A stretch of 47,433 nucleotides of DNA, taken from CAYOID01 sp964573115 (GTDB lineage Bacteria > Desulfobacterota > Desulfovibrionia > Desulfovibrionales > Desulfothermaceae). Made by a program: the position numbers and the translations under genes. The stretch spans positions 1-47,433 of the forward strand of contig CAZNIP010000011.1 of assembly GCA_964573115.1 (NCBI GenBank). Reading direction: 5' to 3'. Shown one piece after another: positions 23,929 to 32,301 of the stretch (position 1 is the first letter of the stretch; each line of letters begins with the position of its first letter). The notes under the pieces are model-generated. The model was not told the DNA's origin. It saw only the letters and a list, made by a program, of their open reading frames with translations, and did not search any database.

Positions 23929-25083
23929 TCAGTTCCACCGGTCGAGGACCGCTACGGCTTCCATATGCCAAGTCTGCGGGAACATATCAAAAAGCATCAA
24001 CGACGTCACCTCCCAGCCCTGCTGAAGAAAGGGTTTCAGGTCCCTGGCCGAGTTGACCACATCGCAGGAGACCCACACGATTCTGGACAGCCACCCGAGG
24101 TTGGCCAGCCCTGTGATGTGCCGGCCGCCTCCTGCTCTGGGCGGGTCGACGATCACGGCCTCCGGTCGCAGACGATCCAGCCGCCTGGACACGGGCTCTT
24201 TCTTCAGATCGGCCAGGGCGGCGTCCAGAGAGGTCAGTCCCATCTCCAGGGCATTGGCCTTTGCCGCAGCCACGGCTGAACCGTCTGAATCAAGGGCCAG
24301 GACGTGTTTCCCCCGGGCAGCCAGGGGCAGGGCGAAGTTGCCGCATCCGGCATAGAGATCGGCTACGGAGTGATACGGCTCGAGCAGGGAGGTTACGGTC
24401 CTGACGAGGTGCCTGTTCAAGGTCTGGTTGGCCTGGAAAAAGCTCCCGCCGGGAACTCTGAAGGGTCCGGGCAGGCCTGTCCCAGGCAGGGCCAGATCCG
24501 GGTCTGATCGGCCGGCCGCCACCTGCCCGTCAACCGGGCTGGCGGCAATGGTGTGCCGTCCGTCATCGAGGCCCCGGCTCAAGGTTTTCAGGGCCCGGGC
24601 CAGGGGAGGGGCCAGGAGGTAACAGTCCTCGAGGTGGATGTCTCGACTGCTCTGCAGCCCTTTGAAGTGCGGTCGTCCATCTCTGACATGGACCTGGCCC
24701 CTCCAGCGATACCTCCAGGCCTTGGGGCTCTTGACCGGCAGGCATGACGGCAGGCGGACCTCCCTGGGGAGGCCTCGGGCCAGCTCCCGCTCCAGCAGCT
24801 CTCTTTTGAGCTCGAGCTGGACCCTGTTGGGCAGGACGCCAAAGCGGCACCCGCCGCACTGCGGGGCATGGGGACAGGGATGGGGACGCCGGGAGGTCGA
24901 ACCCTCAATGATCTGGACCGGGCTGGCCCGGAGGTAGTCCTTCTTTCGCTGGGTCACCCGGGCCCTGAAGACTTCTCCGGGGAAGACCCCCGGCTCCACG
25001 ATGACCACCTGACCGGATGCGTGACGGGCCAGGGCCCTGCCCCGCCAGATGATCCTCTCAGCCCTCAGCGTCAGCTCGTCCAT
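23929..25083 (-). CDS. TrmA/RlmD-family RNA (uracil-5-)-methyltransferase
   Basis: An AdoMet-dependent m5U RNA methyltransferase with an iron-sulfur cluster. An N-terminal TRAM-like beta barrel (about 1-60) is followed by the cluster cysteines C70, C76, C79 (CPHAPQCGGC) and C154 (EDCYLL). The catalytic domain has GGSFFQANQ (with the conserved Gln), the AdoMet motif DLYAGCGNF (242-250) and DPPRAG (313-318). The nucleophile is C340 in VWVSCDV. RlmD or RlmC-type 23S rRNA targets are likely, but the specific uridine is not determined. It starts 12 bp after the transporter gene and belongs to the same operon. Confidence 0.9.
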   Translation of the reverse strand: MDELTLRAERIIWRGRALARHASGQVVIVEPGVFPGEVFRARVTQRKKDYLRASPVQIIEGSTSRRPHPCPHAPQCGGCRFGVLPNRVQLELKRELLERELARGLPREVRLPSCLPVKSPKAWRYRWRGQVHVRDGRPHFKGLQSSRDIHLEDCYLLAPPLARALKTLSRGLDDGRHTIAASPVDGQVAAGRSDPDLALPGTGLPGPFRVPGGSFFQANQTLNRHLVRTVTSLLEPYHSVADLYAGCGNFALPLAARGKHVLALDSDGSAVAAAKANALEMGLTSLDAALADLKKEPVSRRLDRLRPEAVIVDPPRAGGGRHITGLANLGWLSRIVWVSCDVVNSARDLKPFLQQGWEVTSLMLFDMFPQTWHMEAVAVLDRWN

Positions 25084-25095
25084 AGCCCGTGGCCG

Positions 25096-25749
25096 TCAGC
25101 TGGAAAAGACATATCCAGGCTGATTCCGCCTGATGAGCCAGACCAGGCCGTAGACCACCCCGGTATCCAGGGCGGCTATGGAGCATTTGACCACCCACTG
25201 GCCGATGATCAGAGGCATGACCTCCATCTGACCGCCGAAGGCGACGAGGATGAACAGAGCGGAGTCCATGAACTGGGAGAGGACCGTGGAGCCGTTGTTG
25301 CGCAGCCAGAGGTGCCGTCCCCTGGTCAGCCTCTTCCAGAAGTGGAAGGCCCAGATGTCAAAGGTCTGACTGACCAGGTAGGCGATCAGGGAGCCGGCAA
25401 TGATCCGCGGGGTCAGGTTGAAGACCGATTCAAAGGCGGCCTGTCCGGACCAGAACGGGGCTGCTGGCCAGAGGACAGCCGCCTTGATCAGGACCAGAGC
25501 AAAGAGCATGGCCCCAAACCCGCTCAGGACGACCTTTTGAGCTCTGTCCTTCCCCCAGATCTCGCTGATGACATCGGTGCAGACAAAGGTCACGCAGTAG
25601 GCCAGCACTCCAGCCGGAACGGTCAGGGGACCCACGGCAATGATCTTCGAAGCCAGGACTGCGGCAATGACCAGGCTGCCGACAAAGATCGCCGCCAGCC
25701 CGAGCAGCAGGTTTTCGCCCCCCTTGAAGGCTTTGGTTTCAACGGTCAT
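25096..25749 (-). CDS. yhhQ: queuosine precursor transporter (VUT family, YhhQ-like)
   Basis: A 217-residue membrane protein of the VUT/ECF family that imports queuosine precursors such as preQ0 or preQ1. About six hydrophobic helices are visible. Family landmarks include ASKIIAVGPLTVPAGVLAYCVTFVCTDVISEIWG near the N-terminus, AYLVSQTFDIWAFHFWKRLTRGRHLWLRNNGST in the middle, and SQFMDSALFILVAF. Its start overlaps the queF stop by 11 bp, which supports the queuosine assignment by context. Confidence 0.9.
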   Translation of the reverse strand: MTVETKAFKGGENLLLGLAAIFVGSLVIAAVLASKIIAVGPLTVPAGVLAYCVTFVCTDVISEIWGKDRAQKVVLSGFGAMLFALVLIKAAVLWPAAPFWSGQAAFESVFNLTPRIIAGSLIAYLVSQTFDIWAFHFWKRLTRGRHLWLRNNGSTVLSQFMDSALFILVAFGGQMEVMPLIIGQWVVKCSIAALDTGVVYGLVWLIRRNQPGYVFSS

Positions 25750-26137
25750 CCTGAAGATCTCCCTGAACTGCGGTGGTCAGAAACCCGCCCCGGACGTTGT
25801 AGACCGTGGTCACCCTGAGCCTGGTCGTCTGCAGGGCCGCCTGGAGGTCGGCGTGGATCCGCCGGGTGGCCTCTTCCTGGTAGATCCCCACGTTTCGGAA
25901 GCTGGTGACGTAGTATTTCAAAGACTTGAGCTCGATGCACAGCCCGCCCTGAGGGCAGTACTCGATGGTCAGATGGCCGACATCAGGGAGCCCGCTGAAT
26001 GGACACACGGCCACGAACTCGCGGGTTTCGGTCCTGATGTACTGATCTTTGCCCTCAAAGGGAAACGTCTCCAGAAAATCGGGCCGGATGTGCGAGTGAT
26101 CCTCAAAGGGGAAGATCTGCCCTTCAGCTCTGGCCAT
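25739..26137 (-). CDS. queF: NADPH-dependent preQ0 reductase QueF
   Basis: QueF reduces the nitrile of preQ0 to the amine preQ1, a step unique to queuosine synthesis. The unimodular type of about 132 residues is encoded. The nucleophilic cysteine is C45 in VAVCPFSGLPDVG, with the acid D52. The QueF motif ELKSLKYY (about 69-76) follows, and then TSFRNVGIYQEE. The ATG at 26137 (MARAEGQIFPFEDH) is chosen; the open frame further upstream lies inside the DHS-like gene. The gene overlaps its upstream neighbour by 14 bp and its downstream transporter by 11 bp. Confidence 0.93.
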   Translation of the reverse strand: MARAEGQIFPFEDHSHIRPDFLETFPFEGKDQYIRTETREFVAVCPFSGLPDVGHLTIEYCPQGGLCIELKSLKYYVTSFRNVGIYQEEATRRIHADLQAALQTTRLRVTTVYNVRGGFLTTAVQGDLQDDR

Positions 26138-27242
26138 GGCCCCCCCGATGCTGATGTTTCTTTTCCTGCAGGGCTTTGAGCAGGATCGGCCAGGCAATGG
26201 TCGCGTCGCACATGACCTCGGCAAAGCGGCCTCCCCGCTCAGGCGGGATGAATTTGCCCCAGGAGATGCCCTCCTGGTAGGTGCACCCTGAAAGCCCGCC
26301 CCAGTGATCCGGCTCAGGACAGATCCTGACGCCGTACATGAACCGCTTCACGTCCCAGTTCAGCTCCGGGTGCCGCTGGACCGCCATTTCGACGAAAGGT
26401 CCCAGCTGCTGGGCCCAGTTCCGGGGCACGCCGCCCCCGATGGTGAAGATGCCCAGCTTCCTGGCTCCCACAGCCCGCCGGGTGTAGTCGAAGAGGTCCA
26501 GGAAAGGGTTGAACTGGAACGGCAGCCTGGAGGGTTCAAAGTCCTCGGCCATGACTCCGGAAACCTTCTTCAGGAGCATGGCCGCGACATCCAGGGCCAG
26601 CTCCGAATCGGTGAAGGCGGGAATGTAGACCGGGACCTGGTGCTCGAAGGCGCTCTTCAGGATGCCGCTGCCCTCATAGTTCCGGCTGAGATAGCTGCCG
26701 ATGACCCGGCACAGATGGTGGGAGCTCAGGTGCTCCTCCTGGGAGATCTCCTCCATGACCGCCTCGACCACGTCTTCGGCCTGGAGGAAATTGACCTCCG
26801 GCTCCAGGGTGTCGTAGACGCGGTTCAGCCCCATCCGGCAGAGATGCGTGTCCCTCTGCTTTTCCGGCTCGTATTTGTAGTGCTTCAGGCCGATGGACTC
26901 GATGAACCCATGGGCCATGAGGGCCCCGGTGGAAATGACCGTATCCACCCAGCCCTCCTCAATCATGGTGCAGATGAGCTTGCCCATCTTGGCCACGGTC
27001 ATGGCCCCGGAAAAGGTGGCCACCACATGGCACTCCGGATCGTCGACCATGGTTTCCAGGACATCCAGGGCCTCTCCCAGCCGCCTGCCGCCAAAAGCGG
27101 TCTTGGACATGGCCTGGAGCAGGTCCTCAAAGCTGGATATCCGGTCCAGGTCCAGGAGCTCCAGAGGGGTCAGCCCTTCTTTGACCGGATCGACCATCTG
27201 CTCGATCTTTCGAATGTAGCGCGATTCATCACTCATGGTCAT
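26124..27242 (-). CDS. deoxyhypusine synthase-like protein (possible homospermidine synthase)
   Basis: A 372-residue member of the deoxyhypusine synthase family, which transfers an aminobutyl group from spermidine by an NAD-dependent reaction through an enzyme-lysine imine. NAD-binding features are visible (TFSGAMTVAKMG, STGALMAHGF, IFTIGGGVPRNWAQQ). The catalytic lysine equivalent to human K329 is K330 in EGISWGKF. Bacteria lack the eIF5A substrate, and bacterial homologs are generally thought to act in polyamine synthesis, for example making homospermidine from putrescine. That is an inference here, supported by agmatinase and arginine decarboxylase directly upstream. The ATG at 27242 overlaps the agmatinase TGA (TGATG). 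Confidence 0.88.
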   Translation of the reverse strand: MTMSDESRYIRKIEQMVDPVKEGLTPLELLDLDRISSFEDLLQAMSKTAFGGRRLGEALDVLETMVDDPECHVVATFSGAMTVAKMGKLICTMIEEGWVDTVISTGALMAHGFIESIGLKHYKYEPEKQRDTHLCRMGLNRVYDTLEPEVNFLQAEDVVEAVMEEISQEEHLSSHHLCRVIGSYLSRNYEGSGILKSAFEHQVPVYIPAFTDSELALDVAAMLLKKVSGVMAEDFEPSRLPFQFNPFLDLFDYTRRAVGARKLGIFTIGGGVPRNWAQQLGPFVEMAVQRHPELNWDVKRFMYGVRICPEPDHWGGLSGCTYQEGISWGKFIPPERGGRFAEVMCDATIAWPILLKALQEKKHQHRGGHGQS

Positions 27243-28150
27243 CACCCCGTCCCTCGTCTGCCGGTCTTCGGGCCATGTCCCTGCAAAAGGAGAGAGGCCA
27301 GCAGGATGCGGTTGATGCACTTCACGGCCACAGATTCGGACACCACCCCGCAACCGGGCAGAGGCGTCACTTCGCAGCAATCCAGGCCCACCAGCCGAAT
27401 GTCCCGGAGCAGCCTGGGCCAGAAGGCCTGGATCCAGGAAAACGACAGCCCCCCCGGCTCAGGCGTCCCGGTCCCCGGCATGATGGAGGGGTCCAGACCG
27501 TCAACGTCAAAGCTCACGTACAGGGGGCGATGGCCGACAAAGGCCCTGACGTGTTCGGCGGCCTCCCGGGGAGAGCCGAGGTCCCAGGCAAACAGGGTCA
27601 GCAGGCCATCTGTCCTGGAACCGGCCATGATGTCAGCTTCCTCCCGGCAGAGGCTGCGGATGCCGAGCTGGACCAGAGGCAGCCCCCTCTCCCTGACCCT
27701 GGCCATGACACTGGCATGGGAGTAAGGGCTGTCCTGATACTCCGGCCGCAGATCGGCGTGGGCGTCGACCTGCAGGACCACCAGGTCGGGATAGGCCTCC
27801 TGACAGCGGGTGATCGGGGCCAGGGCCACACTGTGCTCGCCGCCCAGGGTGAGGAGGATTGTGCTCCTGGGGTCGAATCTGGCCCGCAGCTCTCTGAGAT
27901 GGGCCTCATGCACCGCCTGAGGTCCGGCTACAGGGAGGTCGGTCAGCCAGTGGGTGGTGAAGTGGGCGTGATCAGCCAGGTCCGCCTGGAGCTCATGATC
28001 CCAGGTCTCGATTTCTCTGCTGGCCTGAAGCAGGGCCTGGGGCCCGTTCCGGGTGCCCTTGGCAAAGCTGGCCGTGCCCTCATAGGGCACGGCCCAGACA
28101 TCGACTCTCTGCCCGCTTTGCCCCTCCAACCCCATGTAGCTGTCGAACAT
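27242..28150 (-). CDS. speB: agmatinase (ureohydrolase family)
   Basis: Agmatinase hydrolyses agmatine to putrescine and urea using two manganese ions. Metal-ligand motifs are intact: GGEHS with H106, DAHADL with D129, H131 and D133, and SFDVDGLDPS with D215 and D217. The segment GTGTPEPGG follows. Length 302 is normal. GGGAG lies just before the ATG at 28150. The neighbours are pyruvoyl arginine decarboxylase upstream, which makes the agmatine, and the DHS-like enzyme downstream, whose start overlaps this stop. Arginase is a less likely alternative given that context. Confidence 0.93.
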   Translation of the reverse strand: MFDSYMGLEGQSGQRVDVWAVPYEGTASFAKGTRNGPQALLQASREIETWDHELQADLADHAHFTTHWLTDLPVAGPQAVHEAHLRELRARFDPRSTILLTLGGEHSVALAPITRCQEAYPDLVVLQVDAHADLRPEYQDSPYSHASVMARVRERGLPLVQLGIRSLCREEADIMAGSRTDGLLTLFAWDLGSPREAAEHVRAFVGHRPLYVSFDVDGLDPSIMPGTGTPEPGGLSFSWIQAFWPRLLRDIRLVGLDCCEVTPLPGCGVVSESVAVKCINRILLASLLLQGHGPKTGRRGTG

Positions 28151-28224
28151 ATCTCCCCGTGCATCGATTCAGATCATGCCCTGCACATCTGAAGCGATCG
28201 CTGCTCATTCATGACCATTGCTTC

Positions 28225-28268
28225 AATGCTGAGCAGCCCAGAGCTTCTGGGTTGGGCTGCTCAGCATT
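28225..28268. other. perfect 16-bp hairpin between the decarboxylase and agmatinase genes
   Basis: The left arm at 28225-28240 (AATGCTGAGCAGCCCA) is exactly complementary to 28253-28268, with a 12-nt loop. The right arm touches the decarboxylase stop codon (28270-28268). No T-run follows on the minus strand. It could be an mRNA-processing or stabilising element setting the ratio of the two enzymes, or a leaky terminator. Confidence 0.65.
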
Positions 28269-28813
28269 TAAGGGATGAAGACTGCCGCGGAAATGGTCGT
28301 GGTCCACAAACCGGCAACGCCCCTGGTCACGCACGGGGCCGAGGCCGAATCAATGATCGCACCGCTCATGAGATAGATCTGGCGGCGCTCGTCATAGTCC
28401 TTTTCCGGGTCGAAATCGATGCCCAGGGTCGTGGCCAGCATGGTCGAGGCCAGGTCTTCTGCAAAGTCGCCGATTTCCTGCTCCTCAGCCCCAAAGGCGT
28501 GGTGCTCGGAAATGTAGCCGTAGCGGCTCTCCTCTGTGGGGAAGGCCATCCCTACGGCCGATCCCACGAGGCGCCCCTTTTCATTCGTGGCGTTTCTGGC
28601 CATGACGCAGTAGGTGATCTGCCCGGGCTGCAATTTGCTGATCCCTTCCTCCAGGGCGATGATCTTGCACTTTGGCGGGAAGATGCTGGAGACATAGACC
28701 AGATTCTGCTTTTCTATCCTCGCATCCCGCAAAGCCAGCTCAAAGGACTGCAGCTTGTTCTTGTGTCGGCCGATCCCTTTGGTGAAAAAGGCCTCTCGCG
28801 GTACAAACGTCAT
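28268..28813 (-). CDS. pyruvoyl-dependent arginine decarboxylase
   Basis: A PvlArgDC-type enzyme that decarboxylates arginine to agmatine with a pyruvoyl group made by self-cleavage. The cleavage pair is S42-S43 in YVSSIFPP. Other family segments are EEGISKLQPGQITYCVMARNAT, then GSAVGMAFPTEESRYGYISEHHAFG with the catalytic Glu region, and ATTLGIDFDPEKDYDERRQIY. The 181 residues are typical. AGGAGGT stands 7 nt before the ATG at 28813. It is the first gene of the polyamine-queuosine operon, which continues through agmatinase, the DHS-like gene, queF and the transporter. Confidence 0.94.
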   Translation of the reverse strand: MTFVPREAFFTKGIGRHKNKLQSFELALRDARIEKQNLVYVSSIFPPKCKIIALEEGISKLQPGQITYCVMARNATNEKGRLVGSAVGMAFPTEESRYGYISEHHAFGAEEQEIGDFAEDLASTMLATTLGIDFDPEKDYDERRQIYLMSGAIIDSASAPCVTRGVAGLWTTTISAAVFIP

Positions 28814-28937
28814 GGCTCTACCTCCTGCGTCGATTCTGCAGCCAGATCAATGGCACGTTCCCGAATCCTTCAGTTCGATCACCCCCGTTCGTCCCTCTGC
28901 CCGGGCCGGCCGTGAATCATCCCGGGGCATCCCGGAA

Positions 28938-29588
28938 TCAGAGAGGAGTCTTGCTTCGGAGAAAAGGCTTTGGACATCCCAGCTCTTTGAGCAGGGTCTT
29001 CACTTCCAGGGTCTTTGAGGGCGATCCCTGAAAGGCGACGTGCACCCTGTACCAGACCCGTGCGTCACTGCGAACCGATTTGACCGTGGATGACAGTCCG
29101 GAAGCCTTGAGCCGCGTGCTCAAGGCCCTGGCCTGATCCCTGGATTTGAAGGCTGCCACCTGATACACGTAGCGGAAAACAGCCTCCTTGGATACCGATG
29201 CTGAACTTCTGGCCTGTTGCTCATCCGCCTCCCCGGCGGTCCCCTGACGGGATGACCTCGATGCTTGCCCGGACGGGCGTCCTGAAGACGGGTCATCCTG
29301 CAGAGATTCAAAAAAGCCCAGCTCTTCGGGCTTGAGGACTTGATTCTCCTTGCCCGCCCGGTCCCCGGCCGGAGCTCGTTCGGACTGCCCGGGCAGGAGT
29401 CTGGCCACCTGGGGGATGACCGATTCCGGATGATATCCCCGGCCCACGAGCACGCCGAGGATAAAGGCCCACACCAGGGCGACCAGGGTGAGCAGCCCGC
29501 AGCTGATCAGCCCGGACCAGCTCAGAGAGAAATGAATCTTCTTTCCGGTCTTCTTTTGGGCTGGACGTCTCTTCTTTTTTGTCGCCAT
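28938..29588 (-). CDS. SPOR-domain membrane protein
   Basis: A 216-residue bitopic protein: basic N-terminus (MATKKKRRPAQKKTGKK), one transmembrane helix (about 27-49), a low-complexity Ser/Gly/Gln linker (about 60-135), and a C-terminal SPOR domain (about 140-216, YVYQVAAFKSRDQARALSTRLKASGLSSTVKS). SPOR domains bind denuded peptidoglycan, often at the division septum. It lies 7 bp after argS on the same strand, an association common in Desulfovibrionales-type genomes. No FtsN-specific motif is seen. Confidence 0.88.
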   Translation of the reverse strand: MATKKKRRPAQKKTGKKIHFSLSWSGLISCGLLTLVALVWAFILGVLVGRGYHPESVIPQVARLLPGQSERAPAGDRAGKENQVLKPEELGFFESLQDDPSSGRPSGQASRSSRQGTAGEADEQQARSSASVSKEAVFRYVYQVAAFKSRDQARALSTRLKASGLSSTVKSVRSDARVWYRVHVAFQGSPSKTLEVKTLLKELGCPKPFLRSKTPL

Positions 29589-29595
29589 ACCGGCT

Positions 29596-31251
29596 TCACA
29601 TGGCCTGGGGGGCTGTGACCCCCAAAAGTCCCAGTCCGTTCCTCAACACTCTGGCCACGCCCTGGACCAGGTGCAGCCTGGCCTGAACCGTCAGCTCATC
29701 GCCGCCGTTCAAAATCTGGTGTCGGTTGTAGTAACGGTGCAGCAGGCCCGCCAAGTCCTGGAGGTAGGTCGACACATGGTGCGGGCTCAGGGTCCTGGCA
29801 GCGCCCTCAACCGCCTCTGGGAAACGGTCCAGCTTCCTCAGGATGTCAAGGTCCTCCACTGTCTGGAGCCGGCTGAGCATTTCAGGCGTGGCCTCGGCCC
29901 AGGATTGGCCGCGCTCCCGGGCCTTGCGCAGGACCGAACAGATCCGAGCGTGAGCATATTGCACGTAATAGACGGGGTTGTCCATACTCTGGGCCTTGAG
30001 CAGTTCCAGATCGAAGTCCAGAGGGCTGTCGCTCTTGCGGCTCAAGAAGATGAACCGGGCCGCATCCACCCCGACCTCGTTGCAGACGTCAGCCAGGGTC
30101 TCGAAGGTGCCCGCCCTGGTGGACATGGCCACGTGGACCCCGTCCCGGAGGAGGTTGACCAGCTGAATGAGCACGACCTGAAAGTCGTCCGGGTTCCGGT
30201 TCAAGGCGCTGATGGCGGCCTTCATCCTGGGGACATAGCCGTGATGATCAGCCCCCCAGACATCGATGAGCCGGTCAAAGCCCCTGGAGAACTTGTCGGC
30301 ATGGTAGGCGATGTCTGAGGCAAAGTACGTCAGCTCGCCGTCCGACTTGCGCATGACCCGGTCCTTGTCATCCCCGTAGGCCGTCGTCCTGAACCACAGG
30401 GCCCCGTCCTGCTCGTAGGCCAGACCGCTCTCCAGAAGGGATGCCAGTGTAGCCTCCACCTGCCCCGAGGTGAAGAGGCTCTGCTCGGAAAACCAGACTT
30501 CGTGGTCCACCTGGAACTGATCCAGATCCTGCTTGATGCCCTCCAGGATGACCCTCTGCCCGGTCTGCAGGCAGAGGTCCACAACCTCTTCTTCATCTCT
30601 GGTCAAGAGGGCCGTTCCCAGCTCCTGGTAGAGGTCGGCAGCGATCTCCTGGATATAGGTCCCCTGATAGCAATCCCCGGGGAGCTCCACCTGCCGGCCG
30701 CAGATCTGCTGGTACCTGATCCAGATGGACCGGCCCAGGATCTGCATCTGGTTCCCGGCATCATTGAGGTAGTATTCGGTGGCGACGTCAAAGCCGGCAA
30801 AGCGCATGATCCTGGCCAGGCTGTCGCCCACGGCCGCCCCCCGTCCATGCCCGATGTGCAGTGGCCCGGTGGGATTGGCCGAGACATACTCGATGAGCAC
30901 CTTTTTCGGAGCCGGCCGGGTCAAGGCCCCGAAGCGCTCACCCCGGTTCTGGATCTCGCAGAGACCCTGCTGCCAGAACGCAGGGCTGAAGGTGAAGTTC
31001 AAAAAACCAGGGCCGGCGACCTCCACGCTCTCCAGGGCCGCCGTCCCCTGGAGCAGTTCCAGCTTCAGCCCTTCAGCGACGGCTCGGGGATTCTTCCCGG
31101 CCTCCTTGGCCAGCAGCATGGCCACATTGGTGGCCATGTCCCCGAACTTGCCCTCCCTGGGAGGTTCGATGCTCACCTTGTCCGGCCAGGTCAGTCCAAG
31201 GGCTGCCACAGCCCTGTGCAGTTCCGACTCCAGAGTGTTCCGTGCTCTCAT
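29596..31251 (-). CDS. argS: arginyl-tRNA synthetase
   Basis: Class I aminoacyl-tRNA synthetase charging tRNA-Arg. The N-terminal Add-1 domain is followed by SANPTGPLHIGHGRGAAVGD with HIGH at 132-135, then YYLNDAGNQM. The MSTRAGTFETL segment occupies the place of the KMSKR loop, as is usual in the many ArgRS enzymes that lack a canonical KMSK. The C-terminal anticodon-binding domain ends PQAM. The frame extends upstream, but the ATG at 31251 (MRARNTLESEL) is chosen because the longer form would overlap fabD by 55 bp and it has an AGGTC-type site. The product is 551 residues. Confidence 0.95.
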   Translation of the reverse strand: MRARNTLESELHRAVAALGLTWPDKVSIEPPREGKFGDMATNVAMLLAKEAGKNPRAVAEGLKLELLQGTAALESVEVAGPGFLNFTFSPAFWQQGLCEIQNRGERFGALTRPAPKKVLIEYVSANPTGPLHIGHGRGAAVGDSLARIMRFAGFDVATEYYLNDAGNQMQILGRSIWIRYQQICGRQVELPGDCYQGTYIQEIAADLYQELGTALLTRDEEEVVDLCLQTGQRVILEGIKQDLDQFQVDHEVWFSEQSLFTSGQVEATLASLLESGLAYEQDGALWFRTTAYGDDKDRVMRKSDGELTYFASDIAYHADKFSRGFDRLIDVWGADHHGYVPRMKAAISALNRNPDDFQVVLIQLVNLLRDGVHVAMSTRAGTFETLADVCNEVGVDAARFIFLSRKSDSPLDFDLELLKAQSMDNPVYYVQYAHARICSVLRKARERGQSWAEATPEMLSRLQTVEDLDILRKLDRFPEAVEGAARTLSPHHVSTYLQDLAGLLHRYYNRHQILNGGDELTVQARLHLVQGVARVLRNGLGLLGVTAPQAM

Positions 31252-31265
31252 CGTGACCTGTCCGT

Positions 31266-32216
31266 TCAGCTTCGCAGCCGTTTGATGGCTTCCAGGGAAT
31301 CGGCTGTTTCTGCCCGCCATTCCCCCCCGGCATCACTGAGGATATGCTTGACCAGCTTGGTCAGGACCCCTTTGGGCCCGAACTCCACCCAGGCCCGAAC
31401 GCCGTGCTCGAACTGATCCTCCACGAGCTGGGTCCAGTGCACTGGGGAGCGCATCTGGAGCTTCATCGTCTCCAGAATCCGCTCCGCCCGATGTTCAGGT
31501 TTGGCGGTCACGTTGAGATGCACGGGCACAGCGGCATCTTTCCAGGCATAGCGATCCATGACCCTGGCCAGCTCCCTGGCCGCCTCGTCCATGAGCCCGG
31601 AATGAAAGGCCCCGCTGACCGGCAGCCTGATGGCCCGCCCTCTCCTCTCTTTGCACAGTGTCAGGGCGCAATCCAGGGCGTCCTCGGTTCCGCTGATGAC
31701 CAGCTGACCAGGGGAGTTGAAGTTGGCGATGCACAGCTCCTGCTCGCTCTCTTCGCAGGCCTGGCTGACGATGTCCTCGACCTCGTGCTGAGCCAGCTTC
31801 AAAACGGCCGCCATTTGTCCTGCCTGGTCCTGACCGGCCTCGAACATGAGCCTGCCCCGCAGGCTGATCAGCTCGACGGCCTCCTGGATGTCCAGGACCC
31901 TGGCCGCTGCCAGGGCTGTGTACTCCCCGACGCTGTGGCCGGCAAAAAAGCTGGGAGCCATCCAGGTCGACGCGCAGGTCCACAGGGTGTACCCGGTCAC
32001 CAGCAGCGCCGGCTGGAGCGACCTGGTCTCGGCCATGGCCCGATCGTCCCCATCCCAGTAAATGCCCCGCAGTGGGGATCCGGAAATGGCTTCAGCCCTT
32101 TTCCACAGTTCCATGGCTTCGGGGAACTGCTCGGCCACGTCTCGGCCCATGCCCTTTTCCTGAGACCCCTGGCCGGGGAAAAGGACCGCTGTTCTGTCCT
32201 CTGAGTCTCGAATCAT
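31266..32216 (-). CDS. fabD: malonyl-CoA:ACP transacylase FabD
   Basis: FabD transfers malonyl from CoA to acyl carrier protein for fatty acid synthesis. The nucleophile S95 lies in GHSVGEYTAL, the arginine R120 in SLRGRLMFEA, and the catalytic H205 in SGAFHSGLM. The N-terminus has FPGQGSQEKGMG. Length 316 is normal. AGGAGA is 8 nt before the ATG at 32216. No other fab genes are adjacent; argS follows after 14 bp. The upstream region is shared with the divergent rsmG. Confidence 0.94.
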   Translation of the reverse strand: MIRDSEDRTAVLFPGQGSQEKGMGRDVAEQFPEAMELWKRAEAISGSPLRGIYWDGDDRAMAETRSLQPALLVTGYTLWTCASTWMAPSFFAGHSVGEYTALAAARVLDIQEAVELISLRGRLMFEAGQDQAGQMAAVLKLAQHEVEDIVSQACEESEQELCIANFNSPGQLVISGTEDALDCALTLCKERRGRAIRLPVSGAFHSGLMDEAARELARVMDRYAWKDAAVPVHLNVTAKPEHRAERILETMKLQMRSPVHWTQLVEDQFEHGVRAWVEFGPKGVLTKLVKHILSDAGGEWRAETADSLEAIKRLRS

Positions 32217-32301
32217 CGCTTATCTCCTGAAAAGCCCTGTTCGTTTCCCGGGTCCTGGACCTGGGAACGAGAAAGGCCTATGCTCTACCCAAGGCAGCCG
32301 G

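Noticed and set aside
28814..28937. Riboswitch or promoter upstream of the arginine decarboxylase gene
   Set aside because: No preQ1-type pseudoknot, polyamine-linked motif or credible -35/-10 pair could be recognised by eye.
29596..31251. Missing KMSKS motif in ArgRS as a defect
   Set aside because: Many arginyl-tRNA synthetases naturally lack the canonical motif; the rest of the protein is intact.
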